Positions 6,890 to 14,406 of a stretch of 15,859 nucleotides of DNA are shown here, in pieces (the first letter of the stretch is position 1; the number at the start of each line of letters is the position of its first letter). The notes below the pieces were generated by a model. It was not told where the DNA came from and did no database searches. It saw only the letters and a program-made list of their open reading frames with translations. The DNA comes from JAZLFH01 sp045615705. GTDB taxonomy: Bacteria > Bacillota > Clostridia > UMGS1883. Location: contig JAZLFH010000067.1 of the NCBI GenBank assembly GCA_045615705.1, positions 1-15,859 of the forward strand. Direction: 5' to 3'. The position numbers and the translations under genes were made by a program.

Positions 6890-6918
6890 TTGACGAAATC
6901 AAAAGAAAATGGTAAAAT
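6890..6918 (+). promoter_or_regulatory. Vegetative promoter for the methyltransferase-ecf-truA-cvpA operon
   Basis: TTGACG at 6890-6895 (5 of 6 matches) and TAAAAT at 6913-6918 (5 of 6) are separated by 17 bases. The likely start near 6925 leaves a leader of about 28 bases. No further promoter or terminator is evident before 12745, so all seven genes could be read from here. Confidence 0.8.
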
Positions 6919-6953
6919 ATATAAGTTAAAGATATTGAAAGAGAGTTATACTT

Positions 6954-7808
6954 ATGTGGATTGCTGACGGTTGGAAAGATTATGAATGTATTGACACCGC
7001 TAACAAGGAAAAACTTGAACGCTGGGGCGATATTATTCTTTGCAGACCTGACCCTCAAATCATTTGGAATAAAAAATCCGCTCCGAAAAAGTGGAAAGAC
7101 GCCTGTGCCGTGTATCACAGGAGTGCTTCGGGTGGCGGAAGTTGGAAATATATAAAAAAGATTCCCGAAAGATGGGAGATTTCGTACAAAGACCTCCGTT
7201 TTTGGGTAAAACCCACAGGATTTAAACACACGGGAATTTTTCCGGAACAAGCGTTTAACTGGGATTATATGATGAATATCCTTGAAAAAAGACCCGGAGC
7301 GAAGGTGTTAAATCTTTTTGCTTACACCGGTTGTGCAACAGTTGCTTGTGCATCAAAGAAGGCTAAGGTTACCCATGTTGATGCATCTAAGGGAATGGTT
7401 ATGCAGGCAAAAGAAAACGCTTCACTTTCCGGACTTGGTGATGCTCCTATTCGCTACTTGGTTGACGATTGCATGAAATTTGTTGAAAGAGAAATTCGCC
7501 GCGGTAACAAATATGATGCAATAATTATGGACCCGCCTTCTTACGGCAGAGGTCCTGACGGCGAAGTTTGGAAGTTGGAGGATTCGCTCGCTGAATTTGT
7601 TACTCGAACATCTTTGCTTCTGTCCGAAAATCCTCTCTTTGTTATTATAAATTCTTATACTACGGGGCTGTCCCCTACTGTTATGAAAAATATTCTTATA
7701 CAAACAATGCCAAAAGGAAAGGTTACGGCGGACGAGCTTGCTCTTCCGATTTCTTCTTCCGACATTGTACTTCCGTGCGGTTCTACCGCACATTGGGAAA
7801 AGGGTTAA
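6954..7808 (+). CDS. SAM-dependent methyltransferase, RlmI/RlmK-like (PF10672 type)
   Basis: This 284-residue class I methyltransferase is probably an RNA methylase acting in the cytoplasm. Residues 1-100 form a beta-rich N-terminal region. The Rossmann core starts with SAM motif I, VLNLFAYTGCAT (118-129), continues with an acidic strand end at HVDAS (141-145), and has the catalytic DPPSYGRGP (193-201), which is the pattern of the COG1092/PF10672 enzymes. A target (rRNA base or other) cannot be assigned, and no PUA domain is visible at the N-terminus, unlike RlmI. ATG at 6954 has a weak AAGAGAG site upstream. The stop is two bases before the ecfA1 ATG, so it is the first gene of the operon. 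The upstream promoter at 6890-6918 is strong. Confidence 0.85.
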   Translation: MWIADGWKDYECIDTANKEKLERWGDIILCRPDPQIIWNKKSAPKKWKDACAVYHRSASGGGSWKYIKKIPERWEISYKDLRFWVKPTGFKHTGIFPEQAFNWDYMMNILEKRPGAKVLNLFAYTGCATVACASKKAKVTHVDASKGMVMQAKENASLSGLGDAPIRYLVDDCMKFVEREIRRGNKYDAIIMDPPSYGRGPDGEVWKLEDSLAEFVTRTSLLLSENPLFVIINSYTTGLSPTVMKNILIQTMPKGKVTADELALPISSSDIVLPCGSTAHWEKG

Positions 7809-7810
7809 AG

Positions 7811-8653
7811 ATGATAAAACTTGAAAATGTATCCTTTTCATACCCGACAACTCCCGAGGGTGAAAAGGTACTCAAAAACTTAAATCTTAATATAGAAGAT
7901 GGTGAATTTGTCGCAATTCTGGGACATAACGGTTGCGGTAAAAGTACACTTGCAAAACTTTTAAATGCTATTTATCTTCCAACCGAGGGCAGAGTTTTGG
8001 TTAACGGTATGGATACCAAATGTGAAGAGCATCTTTTTGACATACGAAAAAGAGTGGGAATGGTGTTTCAAAATCCTGATAACCAAATCGTTGCAACCAT
8101 TGTTGAAGAAGATGTTGCTTTCGGACCTGAAAATTTAGGTATTGAAAGTCAGGAAATCCGTAAGCGTGTTGACGCTGCTTTAAAAGCGGTCAAAATGTAT
8201 GAATTCAAAGACCGTGCTCCCCATCTTTTGTCGGGCGGACAAAAGCAAAGAGTTGCGATTGCAGGAACACTTGCAATGCATCCGAGTTGTATAGTATTGG
8301 ACGAATCCACCGCTATGCTTGACCCTTCCGGACGAAAAGAAGTTTTAGATACCGTAAGAAGACTGAACGCTGAAAATAACATAACCATAATTTTAATAAC
8401 TCACAACATGGATGAAGCGGTAAGGGCAAAAAGAGTTATTGTTATGAATGAAGGGACCATCTCGCTTGACGGAAATCCGCACGAAGTTTTTTCAAATGTA
8501 GAGTTTTTAAAAAGCGTGCATCTCGATGTACCCCAAGTTACTATGCTCGCACATGAAATAGTTTCTCAGAAAATAGAATTCAATGAGAAAGTTTTGCGTA
8601 CTCGTGAATTTGTTGAAGAGTTTATAAAAAGAAATGAAGGTGCGAAAAAATGA
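7811..8653 (+). CDS. ecfA1: Energy-coupling factor transporter ATPase 1
   Basis: This 280-residue ABC ATPase powers uptake of vitamins or metal ions by ECF transporters, working as a heterodimer with EcfA2 on the cytoplasmic face of EcfT. Walker A is GHNGCGKST (38-46), the Q-loop is VFQNPDNQ (85-92), the signature is LSGGQKQR (140-147), Walker B is IVLDES (161-166) and the switch is ITHNMDEA (196-203). DESTAMLDP, with Ser rather than Pro after the glutamate, is typical of the EcfA1 partner. ATG at 7811 was preferred because AAAAGG lies 7 bases upstream and the protein then begins MIKLENVSFSY, as in homologues; the frame extends 12 codons further up into the preceding gene. It overlaps ecfA2 by ATGA. 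No S component gene is in the window. Confidence 0.95.
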   Translation: MIKLENVSFSYPTTPEGEKVLKNLNLNIEDGEFVAILGHNGCGKSTLAKLLNAIYLPTEGRVLVNGMDTKCEEHLFDIRKRVGMVFQNPDNQIVATIVEEDVAFGPENLGIESQEIRKRVDAALKAVKMYEFKDRAPHLLSGGQKQRVAIAGTLAMHPSCIVLDESTAMLDPSGRKEVLDTVRRLNAENNITIILITHNMDEAVRAKRVIVMNEGTISLDGNPHEVFSNVEFLKSVHLDVPQVTMLAHEIVSQKIEFNEKVLRTREFVEEFIKRNEGAKK

Positions 8654-9501
8654 TAGAAGTTAAAAATTTATCGCACATTTACAACGAAGGAAGTGCAAAT
8701 GAATTTACGGCACTTTCGGATATTAATTTTAGAATAAATGACGGCGAATTTGTAGGCTTAATAGGTCATACGGGAAGTGGGAAAAGCACACTTGTGCAAA
8801 TTCTTTCGGGTGTAATAACTCCGAGTTGCGGAAATGTGTATGTAAACGGTGAAGACCTTTTTGAAAACAAATCCAAAAAGCGTAATCTTAAAAAGCAAAT
8901 CGGCATAGTATTTCAGTATCCGGAACATCAACTCTTTGAAGAAACCGTATATAAAGATATCGCCTTTGGTCCGAAAAATATGGGACTTTCAGAGGAAGAA
9001 ATTGATAAAAGAGTAAGAGATGCCGCAAAGTGTGTCGGTCTTACCGAAAAAAGGCTCGCAAAATCCCCTTTTGACCTTTCCGGCGGGCAAAAACGCCGTT
9101 GTGCAATAGCCGGAGTTATTGCGATGAATCCCAAAGTTATTATTCTTGATGAGCCTACCGCAGGACTTGACCCGCTCGGAAGAGATGAAATCCTAAAAGA
9201 AATTTCTTTACTCCATAAAAAAGGAATAACCGTAATCTTAATATCTCACAGTATGGAAGATATAGCAAAATACACCGACAGAGTTTTGGTTTTAAACCAC
9301 GGTAAAATCGTTGCAGACTCTACTGCCCGAGATATTTTTTCAGACAGACAGAGACTATTGTCCGTAGGACTTGACACTCCGCAAATAAATCGGGTTATGT
9401 CTGTTTTAAACTTAAACGGAATTAATGTTGAATCAAATGTTTTGACAGTAGAAGAAGCAACAGGAATTCTTTTACCTCTTTTAAAGGAGGAAAAGAAATG
9501 A
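8650..9501 (+). CDS. ecfA2: Energy-coupling factor transporter ATPase 2
   Basis: This 283-residue ABC ATPase is the second nucleotide-binding subunit of the ECF module. Walker A is GHTGSGKST (39-47), the Q-loop is VFQYPEHQLF (87-96), the signature is LSGGQKRR (143-150), Walker B with flanking D-loop is VIILDEPTAGLDP (163-175) and the switch histidine is in ISHSMED (198-204). The LFEETV motif (95-100), which follows the Q-loop, is common in EcfA2 proteins. The gene begins inside the ecfA1 stop (ATGA) and ends inside the ecfT start (ATGA), so the three products are likely made in step. Its last codons include an AAAGGAGG site at 9483-9490 that serves ecfT. Length is normal and nothing is missing. 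Confidence 0.95.
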   Translation: MIEVKNLSHIYNEGSANEFTALSDINFRINDGEFVGLIGHTGSGKSTLVQILSGVITPSCGNVYVNGEDLFENKSKKRNLKKQIGIVFQYPEHQLFEETVYKDIAFGPKNMGLSEEEIDKRVRDAAKCVGLTEKRLAKSPFDLSGGQKRRCAIAGVIAMNPKVIILDEPTAGLDPLGRDEILKEISLLHKKGITVILISHSMEDIAKYTDRVLVLNHGKIVADSTARDIFSDRQRLLSVGLDTPQINRVMSVLNLNGINVESNVLTVEEATGILLPLLKEEKK

Positions 9502-10310
9502 TACGAAACATCACAATAGGTCAGTTTTATCCTGTGAAATCATTAATTCATACTCTTGACCCTCGCACAAAAATTTTGTGGACAATTCTTTATATGGTGC
9601 TTTTATTCTCGGTAAAAACTCTGTTGAGTTACCTCTTTATTGCACTTGTTACTCTTTTCATTGTTTATCTGTCCCGTGTCCCGATGAAATTTTTGTTTCG
9701 AGGATTAAAACCGCTTCTGTTTTTACTTATTTTCACCGCACTTATAAATCTTTTTATGACCGTTGGTGAAAGCGGAACGGAACTTTTTTCATACGGAATA
9801 ATAAGAATTTATCCCTTAGGCGTCAAAACTGCGGTAAATATGATTATCCGTTTGGTTTTACTCGTTACCGGAAGTTCAATACTTACTTTTACAACATCTC
9901 CTATTGTTCTTACAAACGGAATTGAAAGACTTCTTTCGCCATTTAAAAAAATTGGTGTGCCATCTCACGAAATCGCAATGATGATGAGCATTGCCCTTAG
10001 ATTTATACCAACACTTTTAGAAGAAACAGATAAGATTATCAAGGCACAATCCGCAAGAGGTGCAGATTTTGAAACGGGAAAAATCTCGCAAAGGATAAAG
10101 GCGTTGCTTCCTATTTTAGTACCGCTTTTTGTAAGTGCTTTTCGCCGTGCAGATGAACTTGCACTTGCTATGGAAAGTCGTTGCTATCACGGCGGTGAAG
10201 ACAGGACTGCACTTAATGTCCTTTCTTATTCCGTAACTGATTTATATGCACTTTTATTTTCTGTATTTGTTACATTCGGAATTATTGTTTTAAACAGGTG
10301 CGTACTATGA
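9498..10310 (+). CDS. ecfT: Energy-coupling factor transporter transmembrane subunit
   Basis: This 270-residue membrane protein connects the EcfA1-EcfA2 ATPases to exchangeable substrate-binding S components. Hydrophobic segments are visible at about 28-40, 43-59, 70-88, 108-133 and 247-266. The long cytoplasmic coupling region contains the two Ala-Arg-Gly-type motifs of the family: AQSARGAD (183-190) and the second one in the form ESRCYHGG (226-233). These fit the grooves of the ATPases. It starts in an ATGA overlap behind a very strong AAAGGAGG, and ends in an ATGA overlap with truA. The ecfA1-ecfA2-ecfT-truA order is widespread in Firmicutes, where it follows ribosomal-protein genes; here it follows a methyltransferase instead. 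Confidence 0.94.
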   Translation: MIRNITIGQFYPVKSLIHTLDPRTKILWTILYMVLLFSVKTLLSYLFIALVTLFIVYLSRVPMKFLFRGLKPLLFLLIFTALINLFMTVGESGTELFSYGIIRIYPLGVKTAVNMIIRLVLLVTGSSILTFTTSPIVLTNGIERLLSPFKKIGVPSHEIAMMMSIALRFIPTLLEETDKIIKAQSARGADFETGKISQRIKALLPILVPLFVSAFRRADELALAMESRCYHGGEDRTALNVLSYSVTDLYALLFSVFVTFGIIVLNRCVL

Positions 10311-11044
10311 ATTTAAAACTTACCCTCCAATATGACGGAACAGCATATCACGGTTGGCAACGCCAACAAAATGCAATCACGGTGCAAGAAGTTTTGGAAA
10401 ACACCGTTTCAAAAATTTTTTCGGGAAAAATTGCAATTACGGGTTGTTCAAGGACTGATTCGGGTGTTCATGCGAAAATGTATGTATGCAATTTCTTTGC
10501 GGAAACATCAATTCCCGTAAATAAAATTCCTTTTGTTTTAAATGTTTCTCTCCCCGAAGATATTAGGGTAATTAAATGCGAAGAGGTTTTAGATAGTTTT
10601 AACGCTCGTTTTGATACAATAGAAAAAACATACGAGTACAAAATAATTAATGCTCCTCATAACAATCCCTTGTTATCACGCTATGCTTGGCATTATCCAA
10701 ACAAACTTGACATAGAAAAAATGAAAGAAGCCGCAAATATAATTAAGGGGAAACACGATTTTAAATCATTTATGGCATCAGGTTCTAAGGTTAAATCAAC
10801 CGTGCGAAATTTAAAGTGTTTGGATGTAGAAAAAAACGGCGACATAATAACTATAAGAGCGACTGCCGATGGTTTTTTGTATAATATGGTCAGAATTTTG
10901 GTCGGTACTTTGGTTTATGTCGGGAACGGTAAAATCGGTGTTGACGAAGTCTTTGATGTACTTAAAGGACTTGACAGAACCCAAGCGGGAAAAACCGTTC
11001 CGGGAAAAGGACTTTGTATTACGGAGGTAAAATACAGTGAGTAA
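10307..11044 (+). CDS. truA: tRNA pseudouridine(38-40) synthase TruA
   Basis: This 245-residue enzyme isomerises uridines 38-40 in the tRNA anticodon arm. It opens with LKLTLQYDGTAYHGWQRQ (3-20), which is diagnostic. The catalytic aspartate is Asp51 in CSRTDSGVHA; most family members have GRTDAGVHA, so Ser replaces the first Gly. Other family motifs are FDTIEKTYEYKI, HDFKSFMASGS and FLYNMVRILVG. ATG at 10307 was chosen because it overlaps the ecfT stop as ATGA and has AGGTG 8 bases upstream; a GTG three codons earlier at 10298 falls within that site. The 3' end overlaps the next gene by 8 bases and supplies its GGAGG. Length is normal. Confidence 0.95.
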   Translation: MNLKLTLQYDGTAYHGWQRQQNAITVQEVLENTVSKIFSGKIAITGCSRTDSGVHAKMYVCNFFAETSIPVNKIPFVLNVSLPEDIRVIKCEEVLDSFNARFDTIEKTYEYKIINAPHNNPLLSRYAWHYPNKLDIEKMKEAANIIKGKHDFKSFMASGSKVKSTVRNLKCLDVEKNGDIITIRATADGFLYNMVRILVGTLVYVGNGKIGVDEVFDVLKGLDRTQAGKTVPGKGLCITEVKYSE

Positions 11045-12155
11045 AGAAAGATTAATTAAAATTATCGTAAGTTCCGTACTTTCAATATCCGTAATTGTCC
11101 TAATTATAGGTATTTTTGTGCATCACTTTGGGATGAAGGGTATTTTTAACATTGTACAAGATTTAAACGGAGCAGAAATTTCTTCTGCATCGGTTATATC
11201 TTCGTATGAAAAAAATGTAGTTATGATTAACTCTGACGGTTTGTATTTTATAAATGATTCAGGGCAAACGGAAAAGTTTTATCAAACAGTTTACTCCAAT
11301 CCGACATTAAACAGAGAAAACGGGCACCTTATAGCATTTGATATCGGCGGAACTGACTTTTCCGTTTATGACGGATTAAAAAGACTCTATGAAATGTCAT
11401 CGGAAAATAAAATAATAACTGCTTGCATAAACCGAAACGGAACATTTGCCGTTGCTACGGAAGTAAGCGGATATAACGCACAAGTTTTTGTCTATGATTA
11501 TGGCGGAAATCTTTTGTACAAATACCTCTTGGGTGATGGTTCCTTGCTCGATATGACAATTTCTCCCGATGATACACATATCGCATTTTCCGTATTTTCA
11601 CAGAATCAGGGCATTGCAACAGGTAAGATAGTTTTTGTTTCTGTAAAAGAAACAAAGCCTCTGGGAGTTTTTGAAAGTGAAGCCATATATTTAAAGATAA
11701 AATATACAAGAGACGGCTCCTTAATTGCTCTTTCTCCTTCGGGTATAGACTTCATAGGCTCTAAAATGCAGAAAAAATGGAGTTACTCTTTCAACCATAA
11801 CGCACTCTTGGGTGCATATATTGATGATCCCGATATGATTTCCGTTGCTCTTTCTCACACCGGTGAAGGTCTTGGCAAGAGCGAAATTGTAATGTTAAAT
11901 CGCCTGGGAGAGAAAATAGGAAATATTGTTTTGGACGGAACGGTAAAGAGTCTTTGTGCTACTGACGATTTAATTGTAGCCTCGTACTCCGATAAGGTCG
12001 CATTCATAAACCAAAAAGGCAAGATAAAAAGGCTCTCGGGATGCAAAAGCGATATAAAAGCAATTGCACCTTTCTCGGATTCTCAATCCGCACTTGTCCT
12101 TTGCGGTCAAACTCTTAAAGTAGTAAAAACGGAGGTGTATTCCAATAAGCATTAA
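11037..12155 (+). CDS. DUF5711 family membrane-anchored beta-propeller-like protein
   Basis: This 372-residue protein of unknown function has a short basic N-terminus (MSKERLIK), one membrane segment (about 9-29), and an extracellular part of repeating beta strands. The recurrent pattern of a short strand, a turn with Asp/Asn/Gly, then a hydrophobic strand (for example MINSDGLYFI, CINRNGTFAV, TISPDDTHIAF, KYTRDGSLIAL) looks like WD40/PQQ-type propeller blades. This matches clostridial DUF5711 proteins as I remember them. The start is GTG at 11037, supported by GGAGG 9 bases upstream and an 8-base overlap with truA. It is followed by, and appears to overlap, cvpA, so an envelope role shared with CvpA is plausible but only inferred. 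No enzymatic motif is visible. Confidence 0.75.
   Translation: MSKERLIKIIVSSVLSISVIVLIIGIFVHHFGMKGIFNIVQDLNGAEISSASVISSYEKNVVMINSDGLYFINDSGQTEKFYQTVYSNPTLNRENGHLIAFDIGGTDFSVYDGLKRLYEMSSENKIITACINRNGTFAVATEVSGYNAQVFVYDYGGNLLYKYLLGDGSLLDMTISPDDTHIAFSVFSQNQGIATGKIVFVSVKETKPLGVFESEAIYLKIKYTRDGSLIALSPSGIDFIGSKMQKKWSYSFNHNALLGAYIDDPDMISVALSHTGEGLGKSEIVMLNRLGEKIGNIVLDGTVKSLCATDDLIVASYSDKVAFINQKGKIKRLSGCKSDIKAIAPFSDSQSALVLCGQTLKVVKTEVYSNKH
12131..12147 (+). promoter_or_regulatory. Ribosome binding site that points to an ATA start for cvpA
   Basis: GGAGG at 12131-12135 lies 9 bases before an ATA at 12145-12147. The preceding gene has the same arrangement, ACGGAGGT with 9 bases between GGAGG and its GTG at 11037. 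No ATG, GTG or TTG lies in the cvpA frame between this site and the GTG at 12181. Confidence 0.6.
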
Positions 12156-12744
12156 TATTTTACTCTTATTAGTTATTGTTGTGTTTTGTACTATCGGTAT
12201 GAAAAGAGGGTTTACGAAAACTTTTTTGGGGTTTTCTTCGTATTTTGCTTCTCTGATTACTGCATTTTTACTGTATTCGCCCCTTATTACATTTCTTTCA
12301 AAAACTCCCGTTAAGGCATTTTTTGACCAAAAGTGTATTGAATTTCTTTCAAAAAATTCACCTGATAACCTATCAAAAATGCCTAAGTTTTTGATTCCGG
12401 CATATAAAACGGCAATCGAAAAGGGTGGCGAAGCCCTCAGTTTAATTTTGATGAAGATTTTCTCTTTTGTGCTTTTGATAATCATTACGAAACTTATACT
12501 CTTTATTGCTATGAAAATTTTAAACGCAGCGACTAAATTTCCGGTATTAAAGCAATGCAATACTCTGTTGGGTGGCGTTTTCGGTATTTTTACAGGTGCC
12601 TTGATTATATGCATCTTTTATGCGGCAATCTCAGTTTTAGGTGCATTCGGAAAGTTTCCGTCTCTTATTATGTTTTTGCAAAGTTCAAGTGTTTCTTCCT
12701 ATATTTTCAATCAGAACCCTATCCTTAAATTTCTCGGTCTGTAA
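12145..12744 (+). CDS. cvpA: CvpA family membrane protein with an apparent non-canonical start
   Basis: This protein of about 199 residues has four predicted membrane segments and belongs to the CvpA family. Family members are needed for colicin V production in E. coli and are linked to envelope integrity elsewhere; the biochemical role is unknown. The first segment, INILLLLVIVVFCTIG, runs straight into MKRGF, matching the CvpA pattern of a helix ending in GxxRG. The last carries GGVFGIFTGALII. The frame has no ATG, GTG or TTG until GTG at 12181, which would delete the first helix and has no ribosome binding site. ATA at 12145 (giving M-SINILLL) fits both the homologous N-terminus and the GGAGG upstream; ATT at 12151 is the other choice. 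A base-call error turning ATG into ATA is equally possible. It overlaps DUF5711 by 11 bases and ends the operon. Confidence 0.8.
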   Translation: MSINILLLLVIVVFCTIGMKRGFTKTFLGFSSYFASLITAFLLYSPLITFLSKTPVKAFFDQKCIEFLSKNSPDNLSKMPKFLIPAYKTAIEKGGEALSLILMKIFSFVLLIIITKLILFIAMKILNAATKFPVLKQCNTLLGGVFGIFTGALIICIFYAAISVLGAFGKFPSLIMFLQSSSVSSYIFNQNPILKFLGL

Positions 12745-12773
12745 TTGACAAACTACCTACAATATTGTATAAT
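12745..12773 (+). promoter_or_regulatory. Perfect-consensus vegetative promoter for the Wzz/BY-kinase pair
   Basis: TTGACA at 12745-12750 and TATAAT at 12768-12773 match the consensus at all 12 positions with 17 bases between. The -35 box begins at the base after the cvpA stop codon. The start near 12780 gives a leader of about 23 bases with AAGGAGG at 12789-12795. No operator-like repeat is obvious around it, so expression is probably high and constitutive. Confidence 0.9.
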
Positions 12774-12802
12774 ATGTACGCTTTTACTAAGGAGGCTTAT
12801 TT

Positions 12803-13621
12803 ATGTACGAAAATTCTGACAAGTACGAAACAAATGGTAAAATAAATGATTTTGATTTTGTCCGTTTTTTTGCAGAAATATGTGAAAAATGGTGGATCGT
12901 TTTCATTTGTATCATCTTATCATCTGCTATCGCCGGTGTCCAAGCATACTTTTTTGAAAAAGATGTCTTTCAGGCAAGCAACACCATTTGGGCATTTAAA
13001 GGGGTAGATAATTCTAAGTCAAAGGATAATAACTCAAATCAATCTGCTGTTACAACGGTTAATGAAATAAACACTTATAACTCCCTGATAAACGATGTTT
13101 CCGAACTTTTAAAGACTGATTATATAATAAATAAAGCAAATGAGAATCTTAAAAATTCGCCATATGAGGGGAATGAGAGGATTTCTCGTTCAAAAATCAG
13201 TATTTCAAAAAGTTCTGACACAAGAATTATCAAGATTTCTCTTACGGGTTCCAGTCCTGAATTTGTAAAATACGGTGCAGATATTCTTTCTGAAACTCTT
13301 TTAAGTAATATTTTGGAATTTCTTCCGCTTGAAGGTATGCAGATAATAGACCAAGCACACTTACCTCAATCACAGATTTCACCAAATCGTCCTTTCAGAA
13401 TTATTATTGGTTTCTTAATCGGACTTATTATCGGACTTTCTATAATCTTACTGCTTTTTATCTTAAATAATAAGATTACTGATCCCGGCAATTTTCAGAA
13501 ACGATACCCGCATATCCCGATTTTGTCTGCCATCCCGGATTTCGCAGAGAGGGACAATTCCAGGGTATTCAGACAAAAGAAAAAAATCATAAAAAAGCAT
13601 TCAGATAAGGAGGGACAGTGA
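12803..13621 (+). CDS. Wzz/YveK-type polysaccharide chain-length modulator (BY-kinase membrane partner)
   Basis: This 272-residue membrane protein is of the CapA/CpsC/YveK type, which pairs with a cytoplasmic tyrosine kinase to control length or export of a surface polysaccharide. Two membrane segments, about 31-50 and 199-222, enclose an extracellular region rich in charged and helix-forming residues. Ahead of the second segment is the Wzz proline motif, in the form IIDQAHLPQSQISPNRP (181-197). The cytoplasmic tail contains PHIPILSAIPDF (236-247), which resembles the region that contacts and activates the kinase. ATG at 12803 has AAGGAGG 7 bases upstream and its own perfect promoter. It overlaps the kinase gene by one base. 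No glycosyltransferase, flippase or polymerase gene is within reach, so the polysaccharide is unknown. Confidence 0.87.
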   Translation: MYENSDKYETNGKINDFDFVRFFAEICEKWWIVFICIILSSAIAGVQAYFFEKDVFQASNTIWAFKGVDNSKSKDNNSNQSAVTTVNEINTYNSLINDVSELLKTDYIINKANENLKNSPYEGNERISRSKISISKSSDTRIIKISLTGSSPEFVKYGADILSETLLSNILEFLPLEGMQIIDQAHLPQSQISPNRPFRIIIGFLIGLIIGLSIILLLFILNNKITDPGNFQKRYPHIPILSAIPDFAERDNSRVFRQKKKIIKKHSDKEGQ

Positions 13622-14331
13622 TGTTTTTAAGCAAGCACAAAAAAAAGAAAAAGCGTTCTTCCCCCAGGGAATATTATCAATTAGCACCCAAATCTCCCGC
13701 AATGGAAGCGTACAGGGTTTTAAGGACGAATCTTGACTTCTCTGGTGTAGGTAAAAAAATTCAAACTCTCCTTGTTACAAGTTCTGTTATGGGCGAAGGT
13801 AAAACTACAACTGTTTCAAATTTGGGTACAGTGTATGCCGATTCCGGGAAAAAAACCGTAATAGTGGATTTAGATATGAGAAAACCCACTATTCACAAAC
13901 TTTTCGGAATAACCGCGGAGAACGGAATCAGTTCTGTTTTAACAGGTCAAGTTCCTCTTAAAGATGTAATAGTTAAGAGTGATATTGAAAATCTTTATAT
14001 AGTTCCGTGTGGTTTTCGTCCGCCTAATCCTTCCGAACTTCTTGACTCTCAAAAGACTCATGATACGATAAAAGAACTTTGCGAAGAATTTGATATGGTT
14101 ATCATTGACTCTCCTCCGTCAATTGCCATTACTGACGCCGCCATTATTTCAACTTATGTTGATTCAACACTCTTGGTTGTATCTGCCGGAAATGTTGAAT
14201 ATAACGAGGTTTCAGCCACACTCGGCAACTTAAAAAGTGTCGGTGCAAATGTTGTAGGTGTCGTTATGAATAACCTTAAAAAGAAGAAAAAAGGTGGCTA
14301 TTACTACTATTACTATTATTACAATTATTAA
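13621..14331 (+). CDS. Bacterial tyrosine kinase (CapB/CpsD/YwqD-like) with poly-tyrosine tail
   Basis: This 236-residue cytoplasmic BY-kinase autophosphorylates on C-terminal tyrosines and is activated by the Wzz-type partner encoded just upstream. Motifs: EAYRVLRTNLDF (29-40), which bears the oligomerisation helix; Walker A in the form SSVMGEGKTTT (54-64); Walker A' VIVDLDMRKPT (80-90); Walker B MVIIDSPPS (159-167). A lysine-rich stretch (220-224) leads to the tail: eight consecutive tyrosines, Asn, Tyr (227-236), unusually compact. ATG at 13621 lies 7 bases after AAGGAGG; a GTG at 13618 would be only 4 bases away. The usual PHP-type phosphatase gene (cpsB/ywqE) is absent here. The pair is closed off by a terminator, and ftsZ lies opposite. 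Confidence 0.93.
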   Translation: MFLSKHKKKKKRSSPREYYQLAPKSPAMEAYRVLRTNLDFSGVGKKIQTLLVTSSVMGEGKTTTVSNLGTVYADSGKKTVIVDLDMRKPTIHKLFGITAENGISSVLTGQVPLKDVIVKSDIENLYIVPCGFRPPNPSELLDSQKTHDTIKELCEEFDMVIIDSPPSIAITDAAIISTYVDSTLLVVSAGNVEYNEVSATLGNLKSVGANVVGVVMNNLKKKKKGGYYYYYYYYNY

Positions 14332-14346
14332 TTCATTTAAAATTAT

Positions 14347-14380
14347 AAAGGGAAACCACATTGTACTGTGATTTCCCTTT
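14347..14380 (+). terminator. Rho-independent terminator after the BY-kinase gene
   Basis: AAAGGGAAA (14347-14355) pairs with TTTCCCTTT (14372-14380). A C/A mismatch follows, then CACA pairs with TGTG around a TTGTAC loop. A T-rich stretch runs to about 14386. It starts 15 bases after the kinase stop. Confidence 0.85.
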
Positions 14381-14406
14381 TATTTTCCATAAATCATATT
14401 TCTGTA

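Noticed and set aside
10298..10306. truA starting at GTG 10298
   Set aside because: The codon lies within the AGGTG ribosome binding site and would leave almost no spacing; ATG at 10307 forms the same ATGA overlap used by its neighbours.
11970..12614. 214-codon open frame on the minus strand
   Set aside because: It runs antisense through DUF5711 and cvpA, which both have family matches, ribosome binding sites and coupling overlaps. Its product shows no recognisable domain.
12181..12744. cvpA starting at GTG 12181
   Set aside because: It would remove the first conserved membrane helix and has no Shine-Dalgarno sequence; the strong GGAGG lies 45 bases upstream.
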